From: Siphonodentalium dalli | Lineage: Eukaryota; Mollusca; Scaphopoda; Gadilida; Siphonodentaliidae | Assembly: GCA_032622095.1 (NCBI GenBank) | Contig: CP136063.1 | Coordinates: 15,539,814 to 15,603,813, forward strand | Length of the DNA: 64,000 bases | Direction of reading: 5' to 3' | Shown here: positions 23,201 through 38,940 of the stretch, one piece after another | Layout of the letters: each line of letters opens with the position of its first letter | How positions within the stretch are numbered: the first letter of the stretch is position 1 | Translations under genes and position numbers: made by a program | The notes under the pieces: model-generated | The model's input: the letters and a program-made list of their open reading frames with translations, nothing else | What the model was told of the DNA's origin: nothing | Databases searched by the model: none

Positions 23201-26200
23201 TGTTTATAAACATCGCCTATTACACGACACTCTCCGGATAAAGTTATCGCTGTTTATAAACATCACCTATTACATGACACTCTCCGGATAAAGTTATCGC
23301 TGTTTATAAACATCACCTATTACATGACACTCTCCGGATAAAGTTATCTCTGTTTATAAACATCATCTATTACATGACACTCTCCGGATAAAGTTATCGC
23401 TGTTTATAAACATCACCTATTACATGACACTCCCCGGATAAAGTTATCTCTGTTTATAAACATCACCTATTACACGACACTCTCCGGATAAACATCATCT
23501 ATTACATGACACTCTCCGGATAAAGTTATCTCTGTTTATAAACATCACCTATTACATGACACTCTTCGGATAAAGTTATCTCTGTTTATAAACATCACCT
23601 ATTACATGACACTCTCCGGATAAAGTTATCGCTGTTTATAAACATCACCTATTACATGACACTCCCCGGATAAAGTTATCTCTGTTTATAAACATCACCT
23701 ATTACATGACACTCTCCGGATAAAGTTATCTCTGTTTATAAACATCACCTATTGCATGACACTCCCCGGATAAAGTTATCTCTGTTTATACACATCACCT
23801 ATTACATGACACTCTCCGGATAAAGTTATCGCTGTTTATAAACATCACCTATTACATGACACTCTCCGGATAAAGTTATCTCTGTTTATAAACATCACCT
23901 ATTACACGACACTCTCCGGATAAAGTTATCGCTGTTTATAAACATCACCTATTACATGACACTCTCCGGATAAAGTTATCGCTGTTTATAAACATCACCT
24001 ATTGCACGACACTCTCCGGATAAAGTTATCGCTGTTTATAAACATCATCTATTACACGACACTCTCCGGATAAAGTTATCTCTGTTTATAAACATCACCT
24101 ACTACATGACACTCTCCGGATTAAGTTATCGCTGTTTATAAACATCACATATTACATGACACTCTCCGGATAAAGTTATCGCTGTTTATAAACATCACCT
24201 ATTACATGACACTCTCCGGATAAAGTTATCGCTGTTTATAAACATCATCTATTACACGACACTCTCCGGATAAAGTTATCGCTGTTTATAAACATCACCT
24301 ATTACACGACACTCTCCGGATAAAGTTATCGTTGTTTATAAACATCACCTATTACACGACACTCTCCGGATAAAGTTATCGCTGTTTATAAACATCACCT
24401 ATTACACGACACTCTCCGGATAAAGTTATCGCTGTTTATAAACATCACCTATTACATGACACTCTCCGGATAAACATCATCTATTACATGACACTCTCCG
24501 GATAAAGTTATCTCTGTTTATAAACATCACCTATTACATGACACTCTCCGGATAAAGTTATCTCTGTTTATAAACATCACCTATTACATGACACTCTCCG
24601 GATAAAGTTATCGCTGTTTATAAACATCACCTATTACATGACACTCCCCGGATAAAGTTATCTCTGTTTATAAACATCACCTATTACATGACACTCTCCG
24701 GATAAAGTTATCTCTGTTTATAAACATCACCTATTACATGACACTCCCCGGATAAAGTTATCTCTGTTTATAAACATCACGTATTACATGACACTCTCCG
24801 GATAAAGTTATCGCTGTTTATAAACATCACCAATTACATGACACTCTCCGGATAAAGTTATCTCTGTTTATAAACATCACCTATTACACGACACTCTCCG
24901 GATAAAGTTATCGCTGTTTATAAACATCACCTATTACACGACACTCTACGGATAAAGTTATCGCTGTTTATAAACATCACCTATTGCACGACACTCTCCG
25001 GATAAAGTTATCGCTGTTTATAAACATCATCTATTACACGACACTCTCCGGATAAAGTTATCTCTGTTTATAAAAATCACCTATTACATGACACTCTCCG
25101 GAAAAAGTTATCGCTGTTTATAAACATCACCTATTACATGACATTCTCCGGATAAAGTTATCGCTGTTTATAAACATCACCTATTACACGACACTCTCCG
25201 GATAAAGTTATCGCTGTTTATAAACATCACCTATTACATGACACTCTCCGGATAAAGTAATCGCTGTTTATAAACATCACCTATTACATGACACTCTCCG
25301 GATAAAGTTATCGCTGTTTATAAACATCACCTATTACATGACACTCTCCGGATAAAGTTATCGCTGTTTATAAACATCATTTATTACACGACACTCTCCG
25401 GATAAAGTTATCGCTGTTTATAAGCATCACCTATTACATGACACTCTCCGGATAAAGTTATCGCTGTTTATAAACATCACCTATTACATGACACTCTCCG
25501 GATAAAGTAATCGCTGTTTATAAACATCACCTATTACATGACACTCTCCGGATAAAGTTATCGCTGTTTATAAACATCACCTATTACATGACACTCTCCG
25601 GATAAAGTTATCTCTGTTTATAAACATCACCTATTACATGACACTCTCCGGATAAAGTTACCTGAGATAAACATCACCTACTACACGACACTCTCCGGAT
25701 TAAGTTATCTCTGTTTATAAACATCACCTATTACACGACACTCTCCGGTTAAAGTTATCGCTGTTTATAAACATCACCTATTACATGACACTCTCCGGAT
25801 AAAGTTATCTCTGTTTATAAACATCACCTATTACATGACACTCTCCGGATAAAGTTATCTCTGTTTATAAACATCACCTATTACATGACACTCTCCGGAT
25901 AAAGTTATCGCTGTTTATAAACATCACCAATTACATGACACTCTCCGGATAAAGTTATCGCTGTTTATAAACATCACCTATTACACGACACTCTCCGGAT
26001 AAAGTTATCGCTGTTTATAAACATCATCTATTACACGACACTCTCCGGATAAAGTTATCTCTGTTTATAAACATCACCTATTACACGACACTCTCCGGAT
26101 AAAGTTATCGCTGTTTATAAACATCATCTATTACACGACACTATCCGGATAAAGTTACCTGAGATAAACATCACCTATTACATGACACTCTCCGGATAAA

Positions 26201-29200
26201 GTTATCTCTGTTTATAAACATCACCTATTACATGACACTCTCCGGATAAAGTTATCGCTGTTTATAAACATCACCTATTACACGACACTCTCCGGATAAA
26301 GTTATCGCTGTTTATAAACATCACCTATTACACGACACTCTCCGGATAAAGTTATCGCTGTTTATAAACATCACCTATTACACGACACTCTCCGGATAAA
26401 GTTATCGCTGTTTATAAACATCACCTATTACATGACACTATCCGGATAAAGTTATCTCTGTTTATAAACATCACCTACTACATGACACTCTCCGGATAAA
26501 GTTATCGCTGTTTATAAACATCACCTATTACACGACACTCTCCGGATAAAGTTATCTCTGTTTATAAACATCACCTATTACATGACACTCTCCGGATAAA
26601 GTTATCTCTGTTTATAAACATCACCTATTACATGACACTCTCCGGATAAAGTTATCGCTGTTTATAAACATCACCTATTACATGACACTCCCCGGATAAA
26701 GTTATCTCTGTTTATAAACATCACCTATTACATGACACTCTCCGGATAAAGTTATCTCTGTTTTTAAACATCACCTATTACATGACACTCCCCGGATAAA
26801 GTTATCTCTGTTTATAAACATCACCTATTACATGACACTCTCCGGATAAAGTTATCGCTGTTTATAAACATCACCTATTACATGACACTCTCCGGATAAA
26901 GTTATCTCTGTTTATAAACATCACCTACTACATGACACTCTCCGGATAAAGTTATCGCTGTTTATAAACATCGCCTATTACACGACACTCTCCGGATAAA
27001 GTTATCGCTGTTTATAAACATCACCTATTACATGACACTCTCCGGATAAAGTTATCGCTGTTTATAAACATCACCTATTACATGACACTCTCCGGATAAA
27101 GTTATCTCTGTTTATAAACATCATCTATTACATGACACTCTCCGGATAAAGTTATCGCTGTTTATAAACATCACCTATTACATGACACTCCCCGGATAAA
27201 GTTATCTCTGTTTATAAACATCACCTATTACACGACACTCTCCGGATAAACATCATCTATTACATGACACTCTCCGGATAAAGTTATCTCTGTTTATAAA
27301 CATCACCTATTACATGACACTCTTCGGATAAAGTTATCTCTGTTTATAAACATCACCTATTACATGACACTCTCCGGATAAAGTTATCGCTGTTTATAAA
27401 CATCACCTATTACATGACACTCCCCGGATAAAGTTATCTCTGTTTATAAACATCACCTATTACATGACACTCTCCGGATAAAGTTATCTCTGTTTATAAA
27501 CATCACCTATTGCATGACACTCCCCGGATAAAGTTATCTCTGTTTATACACATCACCTATTACATGACACTCTCCGGATAAAGTTATCGCTGTTTATAAA
27601 CATCACCTATTACATGACACTCTCCGGATAAAGTTATCTCTGTTTATAAACATCACCTATTACACGACACTCTCCGGATAAAGTTATCGCTGTTTATAAA
27701 CATCAACTATTACATGACACTCTCCGGATAAAGTTATCGCTGTTTATAAACATCACCTATTGCACGACACTCTCCGGATAAAGTTATCGCTGTTTATAAA
27801 CATCATCTATTACACGACACTCTCCGGATAAAGTTATCTCTGTTTATAAACATCACCTACTACATGACACTCTCCGGATAAAGTTATCGCTGTTTATAAA
27901 CATCACATATTACATGACACTCTCCGGATAAAGTTATCGCTGTTTATAAACATCACCTATTACATGACACTCTCCGGATAAAGTTATCGCTGTTTATAAA
28001 CATCATCTATTACACGACACTCTCCGGATAAAGTTATCGCTGTTTATAAACATCACCTATTACACGACACTCTCCGGATAAAGTTATCGTTGTTTATAAA
28101 CATCACCTATTACACGACACTCTCCGGATAAAGTTATCGCTGTTTATAAACATCACCTATTACACGACACTCTCTTGATAAAGTTATCGCTGTTTATAAA
28201 CATCACCTATTACATGACACTCTCCGGATAAACATCATCTATTACATGACACTCTCCGGATAAAGTTATCTCTGTTTATAAACATCACCTATTACATGAC
28301 ACTCTCCGGATAAAGTTATCTCTGTTTATAAACATCACCTATTACATGACACTCTCCGGATAAAGTTATCGCTGTTTATAAACATCACCTATTACATGAC
28401 ACTCCCCGGATAAAGTTATCTCTGTTTATAAACATCACCTATTACATGACACTCTCCGGATAAAGTTATCTCTGTTTATAAACATCACCTATTACATGAC
28501 ACTCCCCGGATAAAGTTATCTCTGTTTATAAACATCACCTATTACATGACACTCTCCGGATAAAGTTATCGCTGTTTATAAACATCACCTATTACATGAC
28601 ACTCTCCGGATAAAGTTATCTCTGTTTATAAACATCACCTATTACACGACACTCTCCGGATAAAGTTATCGCTGTTTATAAACATCACCTATTACACGAC
28701 ACTCTACGGATAAAGTTATCGCTGTTTATAAACATCACCTATTGCACGACACTCTCCGGATAAAGTTATCGCTGTTTATAAACATCATCTATTACACGAC
28801 ACTCTCCGGATAAAGTTATCTCTGTTTATAAACATCACCTATTACGTGACACTCTCCGGAAAAAGTTATCGCTGTTTATAAACATCACCTATTACATGAC
28901 ATTCTCCGGATAAAGTTATCGCTGTTTATAAACATCACCTATTACACGACACTCTCCGGATAAAGTTATCGCTGTTTATAAACATCACCTATTACATGAC
29001 ACTCTCCGGATAAAGTAATCGCTGTTTATAAACATCACCTATTACATGACACTCTCCGGATAAAGTTATCGCTGTTTATAAACATCACCTATTACATGAC
29101 ACTCTCCGGATAAAGTTATCGCTGTTTATAAACATCACTTATTACACGACACTCTCCGGATAAAGTTATCGCTGTTTATAAGCATCACCTATTACATGAC

Positions 29201-29430
29201 ACTCTCCGGATAAAGTTATCGCTGTTTATAAACATCACCTATTACATGACACTCTCCGGATAAAGAAATCGCTGTTTATAAACATCACCTATTACATGAC
29301 ACTCTCCGGATAAAGTTATCGCTGTTTATAAACATCACCTATTACATAACACTCTCCGGATAAAGTTATCTCTGTTTATAAACATCACCTATTACATGAC
29401 ACTCTCCGGATAAAGTTACCTGAGATAAAC
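20231..29430 (+). repeat. Three displaced copies of a 3.3-3.8-kb module
   Basis: Marker sets repeat three times. D units are at 20231/21163, 23489/24471 and 27247/28229, and C units with CTACTACACG follow at 22355, 25663 and 29421. From copy 2 to copy 3 all offsets are exactly 3758. From copy 1 to copy 2 they are 3258, then 3308, so one monomer was lost or gained inside copy 1. The unit with TTGCATGACAC followed by TTTATACACATC marks each copy (about 20445, 23752 and 27510). Confidence 0.9.
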
Positions 29431-32100
29431 ATCACCTACTACACGACACTCTCCGGATTAAGTTATCTCTGTTTATAAACATCACCTATTACACGACACT
29501 CTCCGGTTAAAGTTATCGCTGTTTATAAACATCACCTATTACATGACACTCTCCGGATAAAGTTATCTCTGTTTATAAACATCACCTATTACATGACACT
29601 CTCCGGATAAAGTTATCTCTGTTTATAAACATCACCTATTACATGACACTCTCCGGATAAAGTTATCGCTGTTTATAAACATCACCTATTACATGACACT
29701 CTCCGGATAAAGTTATCGCTGTTTATAAACATCACCTATTACACGACACTCTCCGGATAAAGTTATCGCTGTTTATAAACATCATCTATTACACGACACT
29801 CTCCGGATAAAGTTATCTCTATTTATAAACATCACCTATTACACGACACTCTCCGGATAAAGTTATCGCTGTTTATAAACATCATCTATTACACGACACT
29901 ATCCGGATAAAGTTACCTGAGATAAACATCACCTATTACATGACACTCTCCGGATAAAGTTATCTCTGTTTATAAACATCACCTATTACATGACACTCTC
30001 CGGATAAAGTTATCGCTGTTTATAAACATCACCTATTACACGACACTCTCCGGATAAAGTTATCGCTGTTTATAAACATCACCTATTACACGACACTCTC
30101 CGGATAAAGTTATCGCTGTTTATAAACATCACCTATTACACGACACTCTCCGGATAAAGTTATCGCTGTTTATAAACATCACCTATTACATGACACTATC
30201 CGGATAAAGTTATCTCTGTTTATAAACATCACCTACTACATGACACTCTCCGGATAAAGTTATCGCTGTTTATAAACATCACCTATTACACGACACTCTC
30301 CGGATAAAGTTATCTCTGTTTATAAACATCACCTACTACATGACACTCTGCGGATAAAGTTATCGCTGTTTATAAACATCACCTATTACACGACACTCTC
30401 CGGATTAAGTTATCTCTGTTTATAAACATCACCTATTACATGACACTCCCCGGATAAAGTTATCGCTGTTTATAAACATCACCTATTACATGACACTCTC
30501 CGGATAAAGTTATCGCTGTTTATAAACATCACCTATTACATGACACTCTCCGGATAAAGTTATCGCTGTTTATAAACATCATCTATTACACGACACTCTC
30601 CGGATAAAGTTATCGCTGTTTATAAACATCACCTATTACATGACACTCGCCGGATAAAGTTATCGCTGTTTATAAACATCACCTATTACACGACACTCTC
30701 CGGATAAAGTTATCGCTGTTTATAAACATCACCTATTACATGACACTCTCCGGATAAAGTAATCGCTGTTTATAAACATCACCTATTACATGACACTCTC
30801 CGGATAAAGTTATCGTTGTTTATAAACATCACCTATTACATGACACTCTCCGGATAAAGTTATCGCTGTTTATAAACATCACTTATTACACGACACTCTC
30901 CGGATAAAGTTATCGCTGTTTATAAACATCACCTATTACATGACACTCTCCGGATAAAGTTATCGCTGTTTATAAACATCACCTATTACATGACACTCTC
31001 CGGATAAAGTTATCGCTGTTTATAAACATCACCTATTACATGACACTCTCCGGATAAAGTTATCGCTGTTTATAAACATCACCTATTACACGACACTCTC
31101 CGGATAAAGTTATCGCTGTTTATAAACATCACCTATTACATGCCACTCTCCGGATAAAGTTATCGCTGTTTATGTACATCACCTATTACATGACACTCTC
31201 CAGATAAAGTTATCTCTGTTTATAAACATCACCTATTACATGACACTCTCCGGATAACGTTACCTGAGATAAACATCACCTACTACACGACACTCTCCGG
31301 ATAAAGTTATCTCTGTTTATAAACATCACCTATTACACGACACTCTCCGGTTAAAGTTATCGCTGTTTATAAACATCACCTATTACATGACACTCTCCGG
31401 ATAAAGTTATCTCTGTTTATAAACATCACCTATTACATGACACTCTCCGGATAAAGTTATCGCTGTTTATAAACATCACCTATTACATGACACTCTCCGG
31501 ATAAAGTTATCGCTGTTTATAAACATCACCTATTACACGACACTCTCCGGATAAAGTTATCGCTGTTTATAAACATCATCTATTACACGACACTCTCCGG
31601 ATAAAGTTATCTCTGTTTATAAACATCACCTATTACACGACACTCTCCGGATAAAGTTATCGCTGTTTATAAACATCATCTATTACACGACACTATCCGG
31701 ATAAAGTTACCTGAGATAAACATCACCTATTACATGACACTCTCCGGATAAAGTTATCTCTGTTTATAAACATCACCTATTACATGACACTCTCCGGATA
31801 AAGTTATCGCTGTTTATAAACATCACCTATTACACGACACTCTCCGGATAAAGTTATCGCTGTTTATAAACATCACCTATTACACGACACTCTCCGGATA
31901 AAGTTATCGCTGTTTATGAACATCACCTATTACACGACACTCTCCGGATAAAGTTATCGCTGTTTATAAACATCACCTATTACATGACACTATCCGGATA
32001 AAGTTATCTCTGTTTATAAACATCACCTACTACATGACACTCTCCGGATAAAGTTATCGCTGTTTATAAACATCACCTATTACACGACACTCTCCGGATA
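29415..32100 (+). repeat. C-containing satellite domain with 1794-bp offset
   Basis: C-type units at 29421, 29918, 31265 and 31712. The 29918 and 31712 units share the preceding CACTATCCGG marker and are 1794 bp apart. 31712 is also 5552 bp from 26160, which equals 3758 plus 1794, so the larger offset is explained by the two smaller events. A GTTTATGTACATC unit at about 31168 is a rare marker seen again at about 39251. Confidence 0.85.
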
Positions 32101-32643
32101 AAGTTATCTCTGTTTATAAACATCACCTATTACATGACACTCTCCGGATAAAGTTATCTCTGTTTATAAACATCACCTATTACATGACACTCTCCGGATA
32201 AAGTTATCGCTGTTTATAAACATCACCTATTACATGACACTCCCCGGATAAAGTTATCTCTGTTTATAAACATCACCTATTACATGACACTCTCCGGATA
32301 AAGTTATCTCTGTTTATAAACATCACCTATTACATGACACTCCCCGGATAAAGTTATCTCTGTTTATAAACATCACCTATTACATGACACTCTCCGGATA
32401 AAGTTATCGCTGTTTATAAACATTACCTATTACATGACACTCTCCGGATAAAGTTATCTCTGTTTATAAACATCACCTACTACATGACACTCTCCGGATA
32501 AAGTTATCGCTGTTTATAAACATCGCCTATTACACGACACTCTCCGGATAAAGTTATCGCTGTTTATAAACATCACCTATTACATGACACTCTCCGGATA
32601 AAGTTATCGCTGTTTATAAACATCACCTATTACATGACACTCT

Positions 32644-35600
32644 CCGGATAAAGTTATCTCTGTTTATAAACATCATCTATTACATGACACTCTCCGGATA
32701 AAGTTATCGCTGTTTATAAACATGACCTATTACATGACACTCCCCGGATAAAGTTATCTCTGTTTATAAACATCACCTATTACACGACACTCTCCGGATA
32801 AACATCATCTATTACATGACACTCTCCGGATAAAGTTATCTCTGTTTATAAACATCACCTATTACATGACACTCTTCGGATAAAGTTATCTCTGTTTATA
32901 AACATCACCTATTACATGACACTCTCCGGATAAAGTTATCGCTGTTTATAAACATCACCTATTACATGACACTCCCCGGATAAAGTTATCTCTGTTTATA
33001 AACATCACCTATTACATGACACTCTCCGGATAAAGTTATCTCTGTTTATAAACATCACCTATTGCATGACACTCCCCGGATAAAGTTATCTCTGTTTATA
33101 CACATCACCTATTACATGACACTCTCCGGATAAAGTTATCGCTGTTTATAAACATCACCTATTACATGACACTCTCCGGATAAAGTTATCTCTGTTTATA
33201 AACATCACCTATTACACGACACTCTCCGGATAAAGTTATCGCTGTTTATAAACATCACCTATTACATGACACTCTCCGGATAAAGTTATCGCTGTTTATA
33301 AACATCACCTATTGCACGACACTCTCCGGATAAAGTTATCGCTGTTTATAAACATCATCTATTACACGACACTCTCCGGATAAAGTGATCTCTGTTTATA
33401 AACATCACCTACTACATGACACTCTCCGGATAAAGTTATCGCTGTTTATAAACATCACATATTACATGACACTCTCCGGATAAAGTTATCGCTGTTTATA
33501 AATATCACCTATTACATGACACTCTCCGGATAAAGTTATCGCTGTTTATAAACATCATCTATTACACGACACTCTCCGGATAAAGTTATCGCTGTTTATA
33601 AACATCACCTATTACACGACACTCTCCGGATAAAGTTATCGTTGTTTATAAACATCACCTATTACACGACACTCTCCGGATAAAGTTATCGCTGTTTATA
33701 AACATCACCTATTACACGACACTCTCTTGATAAAGTTATCGCTGTTTATAAACATCACCTATTACATGACACTCTCCGGATAAACATCATCTATTACATG
33801 ACACTCTCCGGATAAAGTTATCTCTGTTTATAAACATCACCTATTACATGACACTCTCCGGATAAAGTTATCTCTGTTTATAAACATCACCTATTACATG
33901 ACACTCTCCGGATAAAGTTATCGCTGTTTATAAACATCACCTATTACATGACACTCCCCGGATAAAGTTATCTCTGTTTATAAACATCACCTATTACATG
34001 ACACTCTCCGGATAAAGTTATCTCTGTTTATAAACATCACCTATTACATGACACTCCCTGGATAAAGTTATCTCTGTTTATAAACATCACCTATTACATG
34101 ACACTCTCCGGATAAAGTTATCGCTGTTTATAAACATCACCTATTACATGACACTCTCCGGATAAAGTTATCTCTGTTTATAAACATCACCTATTACACG
34201 ACACTCTCCGGATAAAGTTATCGCTGTTTATAAACATCACCTATTACACGACACTCTCCGGATAAAGTTATCTCTGTTTATAAACATCATCTATTACATG
34301 ACACTCTCCGGATAAAGTTATCGCTGTTTATAAACATGACCTATTACATGACACTCCCCGGATAAAGTTATCTCTGTTTATAAACATCACCTATTACACG
34401 ACACTCTCCGGATAAACATCATCTATTACATGACACTCTCCGGATAAAGTTATCTCTGTTTATAAACATCACCTATTACATGACACTCTTCGGATAAAGT
34501 TATCTCTGTTTATAAACATCACCTATTACATGACACTCTCCGGATAAAGTTATCGCTGTTTATAAACATCACCTATTACATGACACTCCCCGGATAAAGT
34601 TATCTCTGTTTATAAACATCACCTATTACATGACACTCTCCGGATAAAGTTATCTCTGTTTATAAACATCACCTATTGCATGACACTCCCCGGATAAAGT
34701 TATCTCTGTTTATACACATCACCTATTACATGACACTCTCCGGATAAAGTTATCGCTGTTTATAAACATCACCTATTACATGACACTCTCCGGATAAAGT
34801 TATCTCTGTTTATAAACATCACCTATTACACGACACTCTCCGGATAAAGTTATCGCTGTTTATAAACATCACCTATTACATGACACTCTCCGGATAAAGT
34901 TATCGCTGTTTATAAACATCACCTATTGCACGACACTCTCCGGATAAAGTTATCGCTGTTTATAAACATCATCTATTACACGACACTCTCCGGATAAAGT
35001 GATCTCTGTTTATAAACATCACCTACTACATGACACTCTCCGGATAAAGTTATCGCTGTTTATAAACATCACATATTACATGACACTCTCCGGATAAAGT
35101 TATCGCTGTTTATAAATATCACCTATTACATGACACTCTCCGGATAAAGTTATCGCTGTTTATAAACATCATCTATTACACGACACTCTCCGGATAAAGT
35201 TATCGCTGTTTATAAACATCACCTATTACACGACACTCTCCGGATAAAGTTATCGTTGTTTATAAACATCACCTATTACACGACACTCTCCGGATAAAGT
35301 TATCGCTGTTTATAAACATCACCTATTACACGACACTCTCTTGATAAAGTTATCGCTGTTTATAAACATCACCTATTACATGACACTCTCCGGATAAACA
35401 TCATCTATTACATGACACTCTCCGGATAAAGTTATCTCTGTTTATAAACATCACCTATTACATGACACTCTCCGGATAAAGTTATCTCTGTTTATAAACA
35501 TCACCTATTACATGACACTCTCCGGATAAAGTTATCGCTGTTTATAAACATCACCTATTACATGACACTCCCCGGATAAAGTTATCTCTGTTTATAAACA

Positions 35601-37485
35601 TCACCTATTACATGACACTCTCCGGATAAAGTTATCTCTGTTTATAAACATCACCTATTACATGACACTCCCCGGATAAAGTTATCTCTGTTTATAAACA
35701 TCACCTATTACATGACACTCTCCGGATAAAGTTATCGCTGTTTATAAACATCACCTATTACATGACACTCTCCGGATAAAGTTATCTCTGTTTATAAACA
35801 TCACCTATTACACGACACTCTCCGGATAAAGTTATCGCTGTTTATAAACATCACCTATTACACGACACTCTCCGGATAAAGTTATCTCTGTTTATAAACA
35901 TCATCTATTACATGACACTCTCCGGATAAAGTTATCGCTGTTTATAAACATGACCTATTACATGACACTCCCCGGATAAAGTTATCTCTGTTTATAAACA
36001 TCACCTATTACACGACACTCTCCGGATAAACATCATCTATTACATGACACTCTCCGGATAAAGTTATCTCTGTTTATAAACATCACCTATTACATGACAC
36101 TCTTCGGATAAAGTTATCTCTGTTTATAAACATCACCTATTACATGACACTCTCCGGATAAAGTTATCGCTGTTTATAAACATCACCTATTACATGACAC
36201 TCCCCGGATAAAGTTATCTCTGTTTATAAACATCACCTATTACATGACACTCTCCGGATAAAGTTATCTCTGTTTATAAACATCACCTATTGCATGACAC
36301 TCCCCGGATAAAGTTATCTCTGTTTATACACATCACCTATTACATGACACTCTCCGGATAAAGTTATCGCTGTTTATAAACATCACCTATTACATGACAC
36401 TCTCCGGATAAAGTTATCTCTGTTTATAAACATCACCTATTACACGACACTCTCCGGATAAAGTTATCGCTGTTTATAAACATCACCTATTACATGACAC
36501 TCTCCGGATAAAGTTATCGCTGTTTATAAACATCACCTATTGCACGACACTCTCCGGATAAAGTTATCGCTGTTTATAAACATCATCTATTACACGACAC
36601 TCTCCGGATAAAGTGATCTCTGTTTATAAACATCACCTACTACATGACACTCTCCGGATAAAGTTATCGCTGTTTATAAACATCACATATTACATGACAC
36701 TCTCCGGATAAAGTTATCGCTGTTTATAAATATCACCTATTACATGACACTCTCCGGATAAAGTTATCGCTGTTTATAAACATCATCTATTACACGACAC
36801 TCTCCGGATAAAGTTATCGCTGTTTATAAACATCACCTATTACACGACACTCTCCGGATAAAGTTATCGTTGTTTATAAACATCACCTATTACACGACAC
36901 TCTCCGGATAAAGTTATCGCTGTTTATAAACATCACCTATTACACGACACTCTCTTGATAAAGTTATCGCTGTTTATAAACATCACCTATTACATGACAC
37001 TCTCCGGATAAACATCATCTATTACATGACACTCTCCGGATAAAGTTATCTCTGTTTATAAACATCACCTATTACATGACACTCTCCGGATAAAGTTATC
37101 TCTGTTTATAAACATCACCTATTACATGACACTCTCCGGATAAAGTTATCGCTGTTTATAAACATCACCTATTACATGACACTCCCCGGATAAAGTTATC
37201 TCTGTTTATAAACATCACCTATTACATGACACTCTCCGGATAAAGTTATCTCTGTTTATAAACATCACCTATTACATGACACTCCCCGGATAAAGTTATC
37301 TCTGTTTATAAACATCACCTATTACATGACACTCTCCGGATAAAGTTATCGCTGTTTATAAACATCACCTATTACATGACACTCTCCGGATAAAGTTATC
37401 TCTGTTTATAAACATCACCTATTACACGACACTCTCCGGATAAAGTTATCGCTGTTTATAAACATCACCTATTACACGACACTCT
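32644..37485 (+). repeat. 1614-bp super-unit, three tandem near-identical copies
   Basis: Copies are 32644-34257, 34258-35871 and 35872-37485. Every marker I followed is displaced by exactly 1614 bp: D units at 32799/34413/36027 and 33781/35395/37009, and the CATGACC unit at 32721/34335/35949. The unit equals 31 full plus 2 D-type monomers. The third copy ends where ACTCTACGG appears at 37486. The only internal difference I saw is CTCCCTGG near 34053 in copy 1. This is the youngest-looking expansion in the window. Confidence 0.94.
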
Positions 37486-37749
37486 ACGGATAAAGTTATC
37501 GCTGTTTATAAACATCACCTATTGCACGACACTCTCCGGATAAAGTTATCGCTGTTTATAAACATCATCTATTACACGACACTCTCCGGATAAAGTTATC
37601 TCTGTTTATAAACATCACCTATTACATGACACTCTCCGGAAAAAGTTATCGCTGTTTATAAACATCACCTATTACATGACATTCTCCGGATAAAGTTATC
37701 GCTGTTTATAAACATCACCTATTACACGACACTCTCCGGATAAAGTTAT

Positions 37750-38940
37750 CGCTGTTTATAAACATCACCTATTACATGACACTCTCCGGATAAAGTTATC
37801 TCTGTTTATAAACATCACCTATTACATGACACTCTCCGGATAAAGTTATCTCTGTTTATAAACATCACCTATTACATGACACTCTCCGGATAAAGTTATC
37901 GCTGTTTATAAACATCACCTATTACATGACACTCTCCGGATAAAGTTATCGCTGTTTATAAACATCACCTATTACACGACACTCTCCGGATAAAGTTATC
38001 GCTGTTTATAAACATCATCTATTACACGACACTCTCCGGATAAAGTTATCTCTATTTATAAACATCACCTATTACACGACACTCTCCGGATAAAGTTATC
38101 GCTGTTTATAAACATCATCTATTACACGACACTATCCGGATAAAGTTACCTGAGATAAACATCACCTATTACATGACACTCTCCGGATAAAGTTATCTCT
38201 GTTTATAAACATCACCTATTACATGACACTCTCCGGATAAAGTTATCGCTGTTTATAAACATCACCTATTACACGACACTCTCCGGATAAAGTTATCGCT
38301 GTTTATAAACATCACCTATTACACGACACTCTCCGGATAAAGTTATCGCTGTTTATAAACATCACCTATTACACGACACTCTCCGGATAAAGTTATCGCT
38401 GTTTATAAACATCACCTATTACATGACACTATCCGGATAAAGTTATCTCTGTTTATAAACATCACCTACTACATGACACTCTCCGGATAAAGTTATCGCT
38501 GTTTATAAACATCACCTATTACACGACACTCTCCGGATAAAGTTATCTCTGTTTATAAACATCACCTACTACATGACACTCTGCGGATAAAGTTATCGCT
38601 GTTTATAAACATCACCTATTACACGACACTCTCCGGATTAAGTTATCTCTGTTTATAAACATCACCTATTACATGACACTCCCCGGATAAAGTTATCGCT
38701 GTTTATAAACATCACCTATTACATGACACTCTCCGGATAAAGTTATCGCTGTTTATAAACATCACCTATTACATGACACTCTCCGGATAAAGTTATCGCT
38801 GTTTATAAACATCATCTATTACACGACACTCTCCGGATAAAGTTATCGCTGTTTATAAACATCACCTATTACATGACACTCTCCGGATAAAGTTATCGCT
38901 GTTTATAAACATCACCTATTACACGACACTCTCCGGATAA
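37750..38940 (+). repeat. Displaced copy of 29520-30710 (8233-bp offset)
   Basis: The rare TCTCTATTTATAAAC unit at 29821 recurs at 38054 and the CACTATCCGG plus C-type unit at 29918 recurs at 38151, both 8233 bp away. The intervening variant order is the same for about 1.2 kb. A further marker, TTATGTACATC, is offset by 8083, three monomers fewer, so the tract continues with a small deletion. Confidence 0.87.
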
